Assembly (NCBI GenBank): GCA_009731425.1
Contig: AP018794.1
Location: forward strand, 1,929,960-1,993,959
Source of the DNA: Lachnospiraceae bacterium KM106-2
Lineage (GTDB): Bacteria; Bacillota; Clostridia; Lachnospirales; Lachnospiraceae
Direction: 5' to 3'
DNA: 64,000 nucleotides
Within the stretch, counting starts at the first letter, position 1; every line of letters starts with the position of its first letter. The notes beneath the pieces are model-generated. The model was not told the origin of the DNA. It did no database searches and saw only the letters and a list, made by a program, of their open reading frames with translations. Shown piece by piece: positions 8,437 to 16,233 of this stretch. The position numbers were made by a program, and so were the translations under genes.

Positions 8437-8919
8437 TTAAAATTCCCATTTTTCCATTTCACATAATCCTAATAAATTAGTACATCTTACATTTAACTGC
8501 TTACACACTTGAGGAATTTTCTTTGCAGAATCCCTATTTTCTTCAGTTACAACTATCAAATTATATTCCATTGCTGTTGCTATTAAAAAAGCATCTCCCG
8601 ATGATTTAGTCTGCTTAAAGTCAATTAATTTCGGCGCAGTTGTAACAACTTTAACAACATTCTTTTGCACTACATCATCTATATCTAATACAATACACTG
8701 ATTTATTTCTAACCACTTTTTTATTTCTTCATCTTTTATCTCATCTTTTATTTCTGAACAGGTTACAATTTCTTTATTTTTTATAAGATCATCTATATTC
8801 TCCCAAAGTTTTTTATACACAGTCCTTCTATGTGGCTCAGTGCCCTTTTGTGATAAAATTGAAGAAGTATCAAATATATATTTTGCTTTAAACTCTAGCT
8901 CTTCTAATTCATTTGCCAT
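8437..8919 (-). CDS. PIN-domain protein (DUF4411-like)
   Basis: A 160-residue protein starting its domain with YIFDTSSIL (first acidic residue of the PIN site). Later come conserved acids in SEIKDEI and SGDAFLIATAM, and a final VTEENRDSAKKIP segment. PIN domains are Mg-dependent RNases and often toxins. The gene begins inside the end of the ImmA/IrrE gene (16-base overlap), with GGGGAGGTG before its ATG, so the two are translationally coupled. Pairs of ImmA/IrrE-type metallopeptidases with DUF4411 proteins recur in bacterial genomes and are predicted toxin-antitoxin modules. Which partner controls which is not shown by the sequence. Confidence 0.85.
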   Translation of the reverse strand: MANELEELEFKAKYIFDTSSILSQKGTEPHRRTVYKKLWENIDDLIKNKEIVTCSEIKDEIKDEEIKKWLEINQCIVLDIDDVVQKNVVKVVTTAPKLIDFKQTKSSGDAFLIATAMEYNLIVVTEENRDSAKKIPQVCKQLNVRCTNLLGLCEMEKWEF

Positions 8920-10091
8920 TTTGACACCTCCCCTATAAATTTATCTATATGTTTCCGATCTATTTCCATATATCTTGCCAAATCAAGTTTATCATATACT
9001 CCATTATCATATGCCCTATAAAACATTTTACAAAGATTCGTACTAGTCTTATCTATCGTTTCTCGTACCATATTTCGTGGTATCACTGTTCCCTTTTCTC
9101 GTCTTTGTTTTTTTGTTCTTTCTTTATCTGCCTCAAATCTCTGTTTAATTAAAGCTACTAGTTCTTCGTACTCTGCTTTATTAATATAACTTAAATCTAA
9201 CAGTCTTCGGGAAATAACCTCTTTGCTAATTGAAAATTTATTAGCAAGTTTTTCAACATTTTGAACTGTAAACTCATCAATATTTTGCTCTTCCAATGTT
9301 AGAGACAAATATTGTCTTGGCACAAGAACTTCACCTGCTACTGCATTACAAAAAACTTCCTCCTGTCTGCTACTAAAACTACCATAAAAATCATTACATG
9401 TAGTTGATTTTCTATTTAGTATATGTACTAATTCATGAAATATTGTAAATACCTTTCCTGGATAATAGTCTTTGTCATTTATACCTATTATCGGTAACTT
9501 TTTATCGTAGATAGCCATTCCTCTTAATGCATCTACTTCTATTCCGCTAAATGCTTGAACAAATATTCCTCTATTCTCTATCAATTCTCTAATATAAAGA
9601 TAAAACTTTCTAGCGCTTTCCATCGAATATTGAATTTCAATATCAAGCCCAAATCTTTTTCTAATCTCATCTGCTAGCAGCTCAGCATCTGATAACATTT
9701 CTATATTTGAGAATAATGGCTGTTTGTACTTTGTCTTTTTACATGTATCTATGTATAGCTCTCGTTCATTTAGCAACTCTATAATTGCAATATTAATTGC
9801 ACTTTCATCTACTAGGTCCTCATGGTATGATCTCATATTTATAAGCCTTGGTAAATGCTTCAGGTCAATATCTCCTTTATTCATATAAAAACCAGCAAAT
9901 GGAACATGATAATACTTTGCTATACTTTTAGCTTGATTAACAGTTGGGTATATTTCGGACTCTAAGTTTTCCCATTTCTCAAACTTATCCTTTTTAAACT
10001 TTCCTTTTTCCTCTATAAACTCAAGTGTTATTCCTCTTACCGTTCTTATAAATGAAAAAGTTTCTTTATTTATAAGTGCCCAATTAGCCAT
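8904..10091 (-). CDS. ImmA/IrrE-family metallo-endopeptidase
   Basis: A 395-residue protein. The N-terminal 110 residues are not clearly an HTH by eye but hold the helical region usual in COG2856 proteins. The zinc site HELVH lies in KVFTIFHELVHILN, and a conserved EVFCNAVAGEVLVP segment, supplying the third ligand, follows. ImmA-type peptidases cleave repressors to derepress mobile elements, or act as antitoxins when paired with a toxin. The start chosen is the ATG at 10089-10091, eight bases after GGAGG; an upstream extension to 10157 overlaps the promoter. The PIN gene downstream overlaps its end by 16 bases, indicating one operon. Confidence 0.88.
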   Translation of the reverse strand: MANWALINKETFSFIRTVRGITLEFIEEKGKFKKDKFEKWENLESEIYPTVNQAKSIAKYYHVPFAGFYMNKGDIDLKHLPRLINMRSYHEDLVDESAINIAIIELLNERELYIDTCKKTKYKQPLFSNIEMLSDAELLADEIRKRFGLDIEIQYSMESARKFYLYIRELIENRGIFVQAFSGIEVDALRGMAIYDKKLPIIGINDKDYYPGKVFTIFHELVHILNRKSTTCNDFYGSFSSRQEEVFCNAVAGEVLVPRQYLSLTLEEQNIDEFTVQNVEKLANKFSISKEVISRRLLDLSYINKAEYEELVALIKQRFEADKERTKKQRREKGTVIPRNMVRETIDKTSTNLCKMFYRAYDNGVYDKLDLARYMEIDRKHIDKFIGEVSKWQMN

Positions 10092-10129
10092 TTCACTACC
10101 TCCTATACAAACTATTTCCCCTATATACA

Positions 10130-10157
10130 AGTATAGTCTAGAATATAGATATGTCAA
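10130..10157 (-). promoter_or_regulatory. Sigma-A-type promoter for ImmA/IrrE-PIN operon
   Basis: On the minus strand TTGACA (10152-10157) and TATACT (10130-10135) are separated by 16 bases. The -10 region overlaps a TATACTTGTATA near-palindrome, a plausible operator for autoregulation. The ATG follows about 40 bases downstream. Confidence 0.6.
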
Positions 10158-10617
10158 TTTTGCCCAAATAATTCATTTCTCATATTTAAAGAGACCAATA
10201 ATATAATATTGATCTCTCTACCTAATGCAATATTCTCGTTTTCCATCCAGTTATTCTTTTTTGCTGGATTTCGCGGAAAAGTCATGTAAATTAAAATTCT
10301 TATCCTTCTCCATAAGTTTTTTCTTAAAAAACCGTTTAACAATTCCCCCGCCAAGGATAGACATATTATGTCGAACCCTTTTTCTTCATCAACTACACTA
10401 ACTTACTTTGTTCAATAACGTATATATTTTTTTACTATGACAATTCCTTAAAACGTCATAGTTTCCTTGTCCTCTAAAAAAATAATAATTTCAATCTATA
10501 CTCCTACTTCTCACTGTGAGAACTCTGTTCGAACACGGGACAATGAACATCGTGAATTGTTCCGCATTCTTTCCGTCCATAAAACGATGTATTCATACTA
10601 ATATCAAGACATCTGTT
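10158..10617. other. Non-coding structured region between helicase and ImmA operon
   Basis: No convincing gene. It contains a terminator-like inverted repeat at about 10189-10217, ACTATGAC paired with GTCATAGT (about 10435-10463), a 7+1+7 palindrome TTCTCACTGTGAGAA (10508-10522), the 8-bp palindrome GTTCGAAC (10527-10534), and an imperfect GGACAAT/ATTGTTCC pair just after. This density suggests an origin, a packaging or transfer site, or a regulatory RNA; none can be assigned. Confidence 0.45.
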
Positions 10618-11895
10618 TTAGGACATTCCCCAAGTGATAATATGACAATTAACTCTTTCTCCGTTAATAGTCGGTTTAGTCGCAGTTATTAAATAACCAT
10701 TATCCCTTAAAATTTCACTAATACTTGTCCATTTAAGTAGCTTTCCGTTCCGCTTTAACTCTAACTCATTAGCTAATTCTTTCTTATCCTCTTTTGTTAA
10801 TGCTCTATTTAACCATTTTTCATCAAGCCTAAGTCCACATTGTTCCTTACCTGTACTAGACTTAATTAATAACATCTCTATATCTTTTCTAACTCTGCCC
10901 CTTGCTTGTATTTGTGTATCAGGATCCGTACTGTTTACTATTACTATTTCAATATTTTTATCGTAAATATTAATTCCAGTTTCATAACTAGCATTTATAA
11001 TTAAAACATTGATCCCATCTGGAATAATTCCCTCAGAGATAATACTCTCTCTTGTTACCAATGCTTCTCCGCTCATAGTATGATTTTCATTCTTAAGACT
11101 CCATATTCCAACTGCCTTTAATCCATTTTTTTCACAAGTAGAAATTAAGTTTTCTATAGTTGCTATCCTGTCAGTATATACCACTGCTTTCTTACCATAT
11201 TTAAAGCCATCATATGCTTTTAAATATTGACTAATACTCTGATAACCATTAAACTTACATATCCTCTTCTCACTTAAGCGCTTAATATCTGAATGCTGAT
11301 CTAATCGAAATATCATTAAATCTTCACCTTTTATTTCATAATTCTTTTCAATTCTTTCATGTGTAGCTGTAAGCATTACTACACTTTTTTCACTCTTTAC
11401 AGTCAATAAATACTTTAAGACTGATCCATAAGTTTTATTTTCATGGTCATCATACCTCTGCATATACTTAATCAAGTTATGAGCTTCATCACAAATAAAA
11501 GTATCAATATCCGAATAACACTCTGGATCTTTTTTTAATAATTTTGCAAACTGGGCATATGTCATCACGGTTACTAAACGCCCATATGAACGAATCGATT
11601 TTCCAAATCCAATCTCAGCTCCTAAATTCTCTGAGTCAAATGTATCGTAAATCTTAACTGATTCCGAATAAACTTTATCTCGTATTGTTGCTTCTTTCAA
11701 ATTACTCGTATCGCACAAATACACCACCTTATTTAAATTCTTTTCTTTTAAGATCTCATTAAATATGAAATACGTCTTTCCACTCCCAACAGGAGAAACA
11801 ACTAAATTAATATATCCATCGTATAATTTGTATCCTGATTTTCTCCAAACTTCCGTTACTGTCTTCTTGCCTTTATTAGTTCTATTATGATTCAT
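10618..11895 (-). CDS. DEAH-box helicase-like ATPase of the element
   Basis: About 425 residues with Walker A SPVGSGKTY near residue 35, box II DEAH in IDTFICDEAHNL, motif III LTATHERI, and a C-terminal RecA half ending in QARGRVRKDIE (motif VI). This is a compact SF2 helicase without recognisable accessory domains. It probably serves replication or DNA handling of the element, since no primase or Rep was found. The ATG at 11895 is preferred because GGATGGAAAG lies before it; an ATG four codons upstream (11907) directly abuts its AAAAGG and cannot use it. It is transcribed alone, divergently from the capsid operon. Confidence 0.8.
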   Translation of the reverse strand: MNHNRTNKGKKTVTEVWRKSGYKLYDGYINLVVSPVGSGKTYFIFNEILKEKNLNKVVYLCDTSNLKEATIRDKVYSESVKIYDTFDSENLGAEIGFGKSIRSYGRLVTVMTYAQFAKLLKKDPECYSDIDTFICDEAHNLIKYMQRYDDHENKTYGSVLKYLLTVKSEKSVVMLTATHERIEKNYEIKGEDLMIFRLDQHSDIKRLSEKRICKFNGYQSISQYLKAYDGFKYGKKAVVYTDRIATIENLISTCEKNGLKAVGIWSLKNENHTMSGEALVTRESIISEGIIPDGINVLIINASYETGINIYDKNIEIVIVNSTDPDTQIQARGRVRKDIEMLLIKSSTGKEQCGLRLDEKWLNRALTKEDKKELANELELKRNGKLLKWTSISEILRDNGYLITATKPTINGERVNCHIITWGMS

Positions 11896-11907
11896 TGTAC
11901 TTTCCAT

Positions 11908-12293
11908 CCTTTTTTCATTGTGTGTATACTATACATATCATTTCTAAAAAGTACATGAATAGAAAAAACATTAAAAAACTTTCATTATTTAGTGTACAAA
12001 CTCTCCAGAAGTAGATATATATTATGAGGGGGTACTAATCTAGTCCTCTCGCAGTGTTCAACATGTCATTTCCAAAATAAGAACACGTTGCAATTTCAAC
12101 TTAATTGAGTTATGGCTCTTTATTCAATTAGGTTTTCATTTAAGACTTTCGATGAGTATTCTTCAAACACAAATAGCGGTATTATGTTCCTTCCCTGGTT
12201 CATAGTATCGTTATTTTTTTGTACTCATCTGGAACGAATTAAGTAAAAAACATTTCATTTCAATATGAACTCTTTAAGAAAGGAAGGGAAAAG
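11908..12293. other. Divergent intergenic control region of the element
   Basis: This 385-bp non-coding stretch separates the minus-strand helicase from the plus-strand capsid operon. GTATAGTATACAC near 11920-11935 is a near-palindromic candidate promoter/operator for the helicase. Downstream is a stem-loop (12098-12134) in the leader of the capsid operon. It is the most likely place for the lysogeny/induction switch, though no repressor gene lies next to it. Confidence 0.4.
12098..12140 (+). terminator. Stem-loop/attenuator upstream of capsid operon
   Basis: AACTTAATTGA (12098-12108) pairs with TTCAATTAGGTT (12123-12134), with one G-U, followed by TTTTCATTT. It lies about 155 bases before the first gene of the capsid operon and could attenuate it. 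Confidence 0.5.
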
Positions 12294-12566
12294 ATGCAAA
12301 ACAATATCTATCTGCTTCCCAAAACTACGATTAAAAGGGCAATTATGAAAGCTGCCCGATGTGACAAGTTAAAGGAAGCATGCGAGATCATTTCTCGTGC
12401 TACTGGAATACCACCATATATTATTTACTCTACTAGCCAGGGAAGTTACTCACCAAAGTACTTCTTATACTTAATGGCCTATTTAGGACAATATGTGGAC
12501 ATTGACCAACTGCTTAGAACAAGCGAAATACAATCAAATATTAATCATCACAAGGATCGCATTTAG
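12294..12566 (+). CDS. Small hypothetical protein preceding the capsid gene, 90 aa
   Basis: Family not recognised. It is a basic, mostly helical protein with two Cys in the first half (ARCDKLKEAC) and a Tyr-rich centre. AAGGAAGGGAAAAG directly precedes the ATG. It is the first gene of the capsid operon, and a compact terminator follows its stop, so it may be expressed more strongly than the capsid genes. In satellites this position often holds a regulator or a packaging redirector, but nothing in the sequence proves either. There is no membrane segment or metal site. Confidence 0.6.
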   Translation: MQNNIYLLPKTTIKRAIMKAARCDKLKEACEIISRATGIPPYIIYSTSQGSYSPKYFLYLMAYLGQYVDIDQLLRTSEIQSNINHHKDRI

Positions 12567-12579
12567 CGGTCTTTTTTTT
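12552..12579 (+). terminator. Intrinsic terminator before capsid gene
   Basis: AAGGATCGC (12552-12560) pairs with GCGGTCTTT (12566-12574), including two G-U pairs, over a 5-nt loop, and a run of eight T follows. It overlaps the end of the 90-aa gene and precedes the capsid start by about 30 bases, implying attenuation between them. Confidence 0.75.
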
Positions 12580-12607
12580 ATGTACTCAAATAAGAAAGGA
12601 CAATCCA

Positions 12608-13711
12608 ATGAACACAAAGCAACTTACAGAAAAGAAAAACGAACTCATTGAACAAATGGAACAACTCATTGATACCGCTGAAATGGAACGACGTAACTTT
12701 TCAGACGATGAAGACACAACTTATCAAGCTCTTGAAACAGAACTCAAAGCAGTCATTAAAGAGCTTTCAGAAACAAGAAATTATGAAGAATACAAGGAGA
12801 ACACAAACATGGAAACAAGAAACTACACACAGGAATTATTAAATGGAAAATCAGTTGAATTACGAGCAATGGATACAACAAACAAAGGGGAAGTTGTTCC
12901 TACGAAACTTTTTGAACAGATCGCAAAAAAGGTAATGGAGAAATCAGGCATCGTTGCAGAGGTTAAAATCATTGAGTCCGTTGGTGATATTGAATTTTTA
13001 GTAGAAGGACAAATTGGTGAAGCTTGCTTTTTATCCGAAACTGGTTCTGCCGCTCCAAAAGATCTAGACGGATTTGATAAAGTCAAATTAACTGATAAGC
13101 GTTTGGCTACTGCTATTATCGTATCTAAAAAACTATTAAACAACAATCATGCTATTACTGAGTCTTACTTAGCTGATATTATTGCTGAACGAATGGCTAA
13201 CGCATTAGAAAAAGAGCTATTATCTGTTTCTTCTTCGGAAAATGGCTTTACCAACACTTTGCTAACTGATACAAATGCTGAAACTGGTTCACTAAATATC
13301 GACTCCATCATGCAACTCATTACAAGCATGAAAGAGGCGCATTTAAAAGGTGCAAAGTTAATCATGAACAGAGCTAACTTCACGAAGCTATCAACTCTTA
13401 AGGATGCGAACAATCATTTTTATGTTGTCCCTACTTACGATCATGCAACTGGTGCACCTATTTATTCTATTTTAGGTGTTCAAATCAAGATTTCCGAATA
13501 CGCTCCTGCTGACAAGATTGTATTAGTAAATGTATCTGATGCAGGAATTATGAAACAATCAGGTGGATTAAAACTAACACCATTACTTGAAAAGTACGCT
13601 GAAAATGGACAAGTTGCCATTCTTGCAGAACAATTCGTAGACTTCGGCATTCTTAATAGAGACTGTGTCAAAGTTTTAAACATTCAAACAAGCAGATCTA
13701 AAGCTGCTTAG
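12608..13711 (+). CDS. HK97-family major capsid protein
   Basis: 367 residues. The first 67 form a charged coiled-coil delta (scaffolding) domain, and the HK97 fold follows. Typical landmarks are a VVPTKLFEQIAKKV N-arm segment, SETGSAAP, the KLTDKRLATAIIVSKKLL strand, a LIMNRANFTKLSTLKD spine region and a C-terminal ILAEQFVDFGIL A-domain. It should assemble into an icosahedral shell, with the delta domain removed by the prohead protease encoded 2.7 kb downstream. Its ribosome site is AAGAAAGGA. Met68 is itself preceded by AAGGAG at nine-base spacing, so a second product lacking the delta domain is possible. Order capsid-portal-protease is the reverse of the usual phage order. Confidence 0.92.
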   Translation: MNTKQLTEKKNELIEQMEQLIDTAEMERRNFSDDEDTTYQALETELKAVIKELSETRNYEEYKENTNMETRNYTQELLNGKSVELRAMDTTNKGEVVPTKLFEQIAKKVMEKSGIVAEVKIIESVGDIEFLVEGQIGEACFLSETGSAAPKDLDGFDKVKLTDKRLATAIIVSKKLLNNNHAITESYLADIIAERMANALEKELLSVSSSENGFTNTLLTDTNAETGSLNIDSIMQLITSMKEAHLKGAKLIMNRANFTKLSTLKDANNHFYVVPTYDHATGAPIYSILGVQIKISEYAPADKIVLVNVSDAGIMKQSGGLKLTPLLEKYAENGQVAILAEQFVDFGILNRDCVKVLNIQTSRSKAA

Positions 13712-13721
13712 ATAATATCAA

Positions 13722-13760
13722 TCTGGGGTAGAGACTCATTCTCTACTCCTATTTTAATTT
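13722..13760 (+). terminator. Stem-loop between capsid and portal genes
   Basis: GGGGTAGAGA (13725-13734) pairs with TCTCTACTCC (13740-13749), followed by ATTTTAATTT. A related CTGGG..GGGACTC sequence heads a second stem-loop before the protease gene (15178-15221). It may lower portal relative to capsid expression. Confidence 0.6.
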
Positions 13761-13776
13761 AAGGGAGAATATTTTT

Positions 13777-14994
13777 ATGGGATTATTTATGAAAAACATT
13801 GAGGAACGCGATTATAACATTGGATTATCTGAGTTATTTAATACCAACTACTTTACAATTGATGAAGCATCAGTTACCAAATTACCTGTTATACATGAGA
13901 GTATTAACAAGATTGCATTAACTTTGGCTACAATGCCTGTTTATTGCTACCAAGAAGACAAAAAGGGGCTAGTCCATAGACAAATGGGGGACTACCGAGA
14001 AGTGCTACTAAATGAGGAAAATAACGACTTTGAGACTGCTTTCGCTTTCAAATATAATCTAGTTCGTGACTTATTACTTTTTGGAAAGTCTTATTATTAC
14101 ATTGAACGCAAAGGAAACCGCATCAAATCATTAACTCGTATTCCTTTCCAAACTGCAACTGAAAAGACTTATATTGATGATAACGGTCTAGTAAAGGGAA
14201 AAGAGCTTCACTATACTTTAAATTCTAAAGCTCTGGTTAAGGATATCTCTGATATCATGATTATTAATATTGGAAGTAAAGGAATTTTAAATAGTACTAA
14301 TCTGCTTGAAATCCTTTTAAAGTACGATAAGACGTTAATTAATAGCTTTGATAACGCTGCCACTCCATCTGGTATCTTATCAACAAATGGACGATTAACA
14401 AAGGACTCCGTTGAAAAACTCCGAAGAAGCTGGAATAGTCTATACTCTGGAAGCTCTAATAGTGGTAAGACTGTTATTCTAGAAGAAGGTATTAACTATA
14501 AGCCACTAGAAATTGATTTATCTAATCTGTCTATGATTGATAATAAAAAGGCGCTTATTGAGGATTGTGAGCGTTTATTTGGACTATACCAGACAACACA
14601 GGACTATGATAAGTTTCTCAAAATGACATTAAGCGGGTATATTACTGCTATGGAATGTGCTTTCAATAAATATTTACTGCTTGAAAGAGAAAAGAAAGAA
14701 GGGTTCTTCTTCCGTATGGATGCTATGGAACTCCTTCGTCCTAGTACAAACGAACAGTTCAACATGATGGGAACAGCTGTAAAAACAGGACTATACACAA
14801 TTACAGAAGCAAGAAACTATTTAGACATGCCAAACTTCTTCGATGATCCAGAAGCTGATAAGCTAATCATGTCCTTGGGGAATGTGTTCATTGATCGTAA
14901 AAACAATATTTCTATTCCAAACATGGGAATTAATATGGATAAAGACGGAACTGTAACCACTGCCTCTACTCACAACCAAGGCACACTGATCTAA
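13777..14994 (+). CDS. HK97-family portal protein
   Basis: 405 residues with the usual portal landmarks: an N-terminal region ending EASVTKLPVIHESINKIALTLATMPVYCY, a central FGKSYYYIERKGNRIKSL strand segment, FDNAATPSGIL, and a helical stem (LRRSWNSLYSGSSNSGKTVILEEGINYKPL) ending in a tail region with LYTITEARNYLDMP. Twelve copies normally form the DNA channel at one capsid vertex. AAGGGAGAAT precedes the start. The next gene, a 45-aa peptide, begins 13 bases after its stop. No terminase gene accompanies it, so DNA packaging would need a motor supplied from elsewhere. Confidence 0.92.
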   Translation: MGLFMKNIEERDYNIGLSELFNTNYFTIDEASVTKLPVIHESINKIALTLATMPVYCYQEDKKGLVHRQMGDYREVLLNEENNDFETAFAFKYNLVRDLLLFGKSYYYIERKGNRIKSLTRIPFQTATEKTYIDDNGLVKGKELHYTLNSKALVKDISDIMIINIGSKGILNSTNLLEILLKYDKTLINSFDNAATPSGILSTNGRLTKDSVEKLRRSWNSLYSGSSNSGKTVILEEGINYKPLEIDLSNLSMIDNKKALIEDCERLFGLYQTTQDYDKFLKMTLSGYITAMECAFNKYLLLEREKKEGFFFRMDAMELLRPSTNEQFNMMGTAVKTGLYTITEARNYLDMPNFFDDPEADKLIMSLGNVFIDRKNNISIPNMGINMDKDGTVTTASTHNQGTLI

Positions 14995-15007
14995 GGAGAA
15001 ATCAAGA

Positions 15008-15145
15008 ATGGAATTAATAGATAAGATACTAACTAAAGTCTGTGGTGTTATATGTTGTAGCTTAATTACAATCTATGTTGTATTACTAACATTAAGCTTC
15101 ATTGCTAAGCTTGCTCTTCTTCTAAGACTTTGCTTCTTACTTTAG
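15008..15145 (+). CDS. 45-aa hydrophobic membrane peptide
   Basis: A short open frame starting at ATG 15008, with AAGGAGAAATCAAG immediately upstream (a strong ribosome site that also overlaps the end of the portal gene). After a short charged start (MELIDKILTK) the rest is one long hydrophobic stretch with four Cys and a basic break, giving one or two membrane segments. It sits within the capsid operon between portal and protease. Possible roles are a holin-like lysis peptide, a membrane anchor for capsid assembly or a superinfection-exclusion factor. No family was recognised. Confidence 0.6.
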   Translation: MELIDKILTKVCGVICCSLITIYVVLLTLSFIAKLALLLRLCFLL

Positions 15146-15177
15146 AACACACATCACAAACAATCAAATAGAACAAA

Positions 15178-15232
15178 CTGGGTGGGGACTCGATTAATTA
15201 TACATTGAAAGTATCCCGCCCTAATTTTATAG
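15178..15232 (+). terminator. Stem-loop before prohead protease
   Basis: GGGTGGG (15180-15186) pairs with CCCGCCC (15215-15221) around a 28-nt interior, followed by TAATTTTAT. It resembles the capsid/portal stem-loop in its 5' arm (CTGGG, GGGACTC, GATT). It lies in a 190-bp gap that otherwise holds no gene. Confidence 0.5.
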
Positions 15233-15334
15233 AAAAAACGAAACATTTATTCACCAGAACAGATGGGGCTCTGTGTTCACACAACCTACCAAATCATTTT
15301 TTTCGGTGAAACATAACCATAGAAAGGATTAATC

Positions 15335-15865
15335 ATGGAAAAACATATTGTAAATCTTGAAATTAGAGAATTAGAAGATACAACAGATTCAAAGAAAATT
15401 CGTGCCAAAATTAATGATTATCAATGGTCTAAGATGCTTACTGATAAACAAGGAAAACGATTTAAAGAAAGAGTTCCTATTGAAACATGGCAAGCAGCTA
15501 TTAATAATCAAGTAAAAGTACTACTTAATCACAATAACTATGTTGAATTAGGTCAAGAGTCTAAATTTCTAATTAAAGAAGATGGTATTTATTTAGAAAT
15601 TATACTTCGAGACAATGAAACTGGTGTATATCAAGCCGTCAAAGAAAATAGACTTCATTCTTGCTCTTTTGGCTTCATTTGCAAATCTGACAATATTGTA
15701 AACTACACCAGCTACTATGAACGGACTATAACTGAAATGGATTTAATTGAAATTAGCCTATTAGATCAGACCGCGGCATATAATAATACAATGATTGAGA
15801 ACCGATTTATAGCATTTAACCAACTATTACTTTTTAGAAAAAAGTTAAATCTGCTCTCAATGTAA
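15335..15865 (+). CDS. HK97-family prohead protease
   Basis: 176 residues. The core of the phage prohead protease family is visible: a catalytic His in VKVLLNHN, a strand with GIYLEIILRD, the catalytic Ser in LHSCSFGF, and a C-terminal EMDLIEISLLDQTAAYNNT segment. It should cleave the capsid delta domain during maturation. It is somewhat short but complete. AGAAAGGATTAATC precedes the ATG. It is the last gene of the capsid operon and is closed by a strong hairpin terminator. In typical phages the protease is encoded between portal and capsid, so its terminal position is unusual. Confidence 0.88.
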   Translation: MEKHIVNLEIRELEDTTDSKKIRAKINDYQWSKMLTDKQGKRFKERVPIETWQAAINNQVKVLLNHNNYVELGQESKFLIKEDGIYLEIILRDNETGVYQAVKENRLHSCSFGFICKSDNIVNYTSYYERTITEMDLIEISLLDQTAAYNNTMIENRFIAFNQLLLFRKKLNLLSM

Positions 15866-15866
15866 T

Positions 15867-15906
15867 AGTAAAGTTCGCTATATAATACTTATACAGCGAA
15901 CTTACT
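15867..15906. terminator. Strong bidirectional terminator
   Basis: AGTAAAGTTCGCT (15867-15879) pairs with AGCGAACTTACT (15895-15906), with one bulged A. It lies between the convergent capsid operon and the minus-strand STAND operon, about 60 bases from the latter's end. Confidence 0.75.
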
Positions 15907-15964
15907 ATATTCAACCTAAAGCTAGTGCAAACACATATATATTGATACATTTAAAATCAATTTA

Positions 15965-16201
15965 TTACATCCTATAATTAGTATTATATGCATTTTCATT
16001 TAGCTTAGCAAAAATATCATTTAGCTTAGCATCATCAAACTCTTCTCCCTCTAACACTCTATTGCAAAGTTGAGATATCTTATTATAAACTTCATGGTCA
16101 ATTTTATCTTCAAAAGGCATAAGCGTTTCGAAGATTTCTGTTTTCAATGCTCTTATAAGACTATTACAGTATTCTTGATCATTTTCTTTCGATAATTCCA
16201 T
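15965..16201 (-). CDS. Small hypothetical protein paired with STAND NTPase, 78 aa
   Basis: Family not recognised. The protein is acidic and all-helical by composition (ELSKENDQEYCNSLIRALK, then EVYNKISQLCNRVLEGEEFDDAKLNDIFAKL), without membrane segments. It begins 32 bases after the stop of the 1238-aa nuclease-STAND gene on the same strand. GGAAAG lies somewhat far upstream of its ATG, so expression probably depends on the shared transcript. Small partners next to STAND defence proteins can be regulators, immunity-like proteins or sensors, but no function can be assigned here. Confidence 0.55.
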   Translation of the reverse strand: MELSKENDQEYCNSLIRALKTEIFETLMPFEDKIDHEVYNKISQLCNRVLEGEEFDDAKLNDIFAKLNENAYNTNYRM

Positions 16202-16233
16202 TTTTATTTTTGATACTTTCCACAGTAGAACTG

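Noticed and set aside
10154..10354. Minus-strand 66-aa frame beside the ImmA/IrrE operon
   Set aside because: It begins at TTG without a ribosome site, overlaps the likely promoter, and its protein has no recognisable pattern.
12823..13146. Minus-strand frames opposite the capsid gene
   Set aside because: They lie wholly within the well-supported capsid gene and show no protein-like pattern.
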